NCBI GenBank assembly: GCA_902470065.1
Contig: CABRFA010000019.1
Location: forward strand, 1-14,257
Source: an uncultured Collinsella sp.
Lineage (GTDB): Bacteria; Actinomycetota; Coriobacteriia; Coriobacteriales; Coriobacteriaceae
Length of the DNA: 14,257 nt
Direction of reading: 5' to 3'
Part shown: piece by piece, positions 14,243 to 14,257 of the stretch
Position numbering within the stretch: position 1 is the stretch's first letter
How the letters are laid out: each line of letters opens with the position of its first letter
Notes under the pieces: model-generated
The model's input: only the letters and a program-made list of their open reading frames with translations
What the model was told of the DNA's origin: nothing
Database searches by the model: none
Position numbers and translations under genes: made by a program

Positions 14243-14257
14243 GTGCGAGAGCAATGT
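14235..14257 (+). CDS. Start of a downstream gene, cut by the window edge
   Basis: ATG 14235 opens a frame reading MSKCESN before the window ends. It overlaps the esterase stop by 8 nt and has a strong purine-rich ribosome binding site, so it is probably the next gene of the esterase's operon. Seven residues are too few to name a family. Confidence 0.55.

Noticed and set aside
1..14257. CRISPR arrays, insertion sequences, tRNA or rRNA genes
   Set aside because: I saw no regularly spaced repeats, transposase-like frames, terminal inverted repeats with target duplications, or tRNA/rRNA landmarks.

Overview
The window is about 14 kb of GC-rich DNA from a Gram-positive actinobacterium, most likely a coriobacterium close to Collinsella. 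The grounds are the strong preference for C- or G-ending codons, an actinobacterial-type MurJ (LPN-x-LYEL-x-x-GG in place of the proteobacterial LPNLLRRIFAEG) and a twin-arginine lipoprotein binding protein. The genus is inferred from the general look of the proteins, not from a search. All genes are on the + strand.

Left half, housekeeping: uvrA (99-2978) stands alone behind a candidate LexA/SOS box and is followed by a hairpin. A tight cluster follows: a YbaK/EbsC-type Cys-tRNA(Pro) deacylase (3111-3611), the lipid II flippase murJ (3615-5297) and uvrC (5298-7244). Gaps in it are 3 and 0 nt. UvrA and UvrC are the damage-recognition and dual-incision components of nucleotide excision repair. 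UvrC has an altered cysteine motif that probably affects its Fe-S site.

Middle, 365 nt without a gene (7245-7609): an AT-richer stretch, a candidate promoter overlapping a 10-bp palindrome, and a long structured 5' leader. The leader can be drawn as a three-way junction with perfect or near-perfect helices, alternative pairing partners downstream, and a hairpin that covers the ribosome binding site of the next gene. I do not recognise this as a known riboswitch class; it is the best candidate here for something undescribed.

Right half, transport: an Opp/Dpp-family ABC importer operon. It encodes a Tat-exported lipoprotein binding protein (7610-9223), permease 1 (9381-10337), permease 2 fused to the first ATPase (10341-12356), and a short second ATPase (12357-13184). 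Three hairpins lie between the binding protein and the first permease, the usual place for boosting binding protein over membrane parts. A strong hairpin closes the operon. An AXE1-family carbohydrate acetyl esterase with an intact Ser-Asp-His triad follows (13265-14242), overlapping the start of a further gene cut by the window edge. The fused permease-ATPase layout and the esterase make an amino-sugar or glycan substrate worth considering beside peptides.
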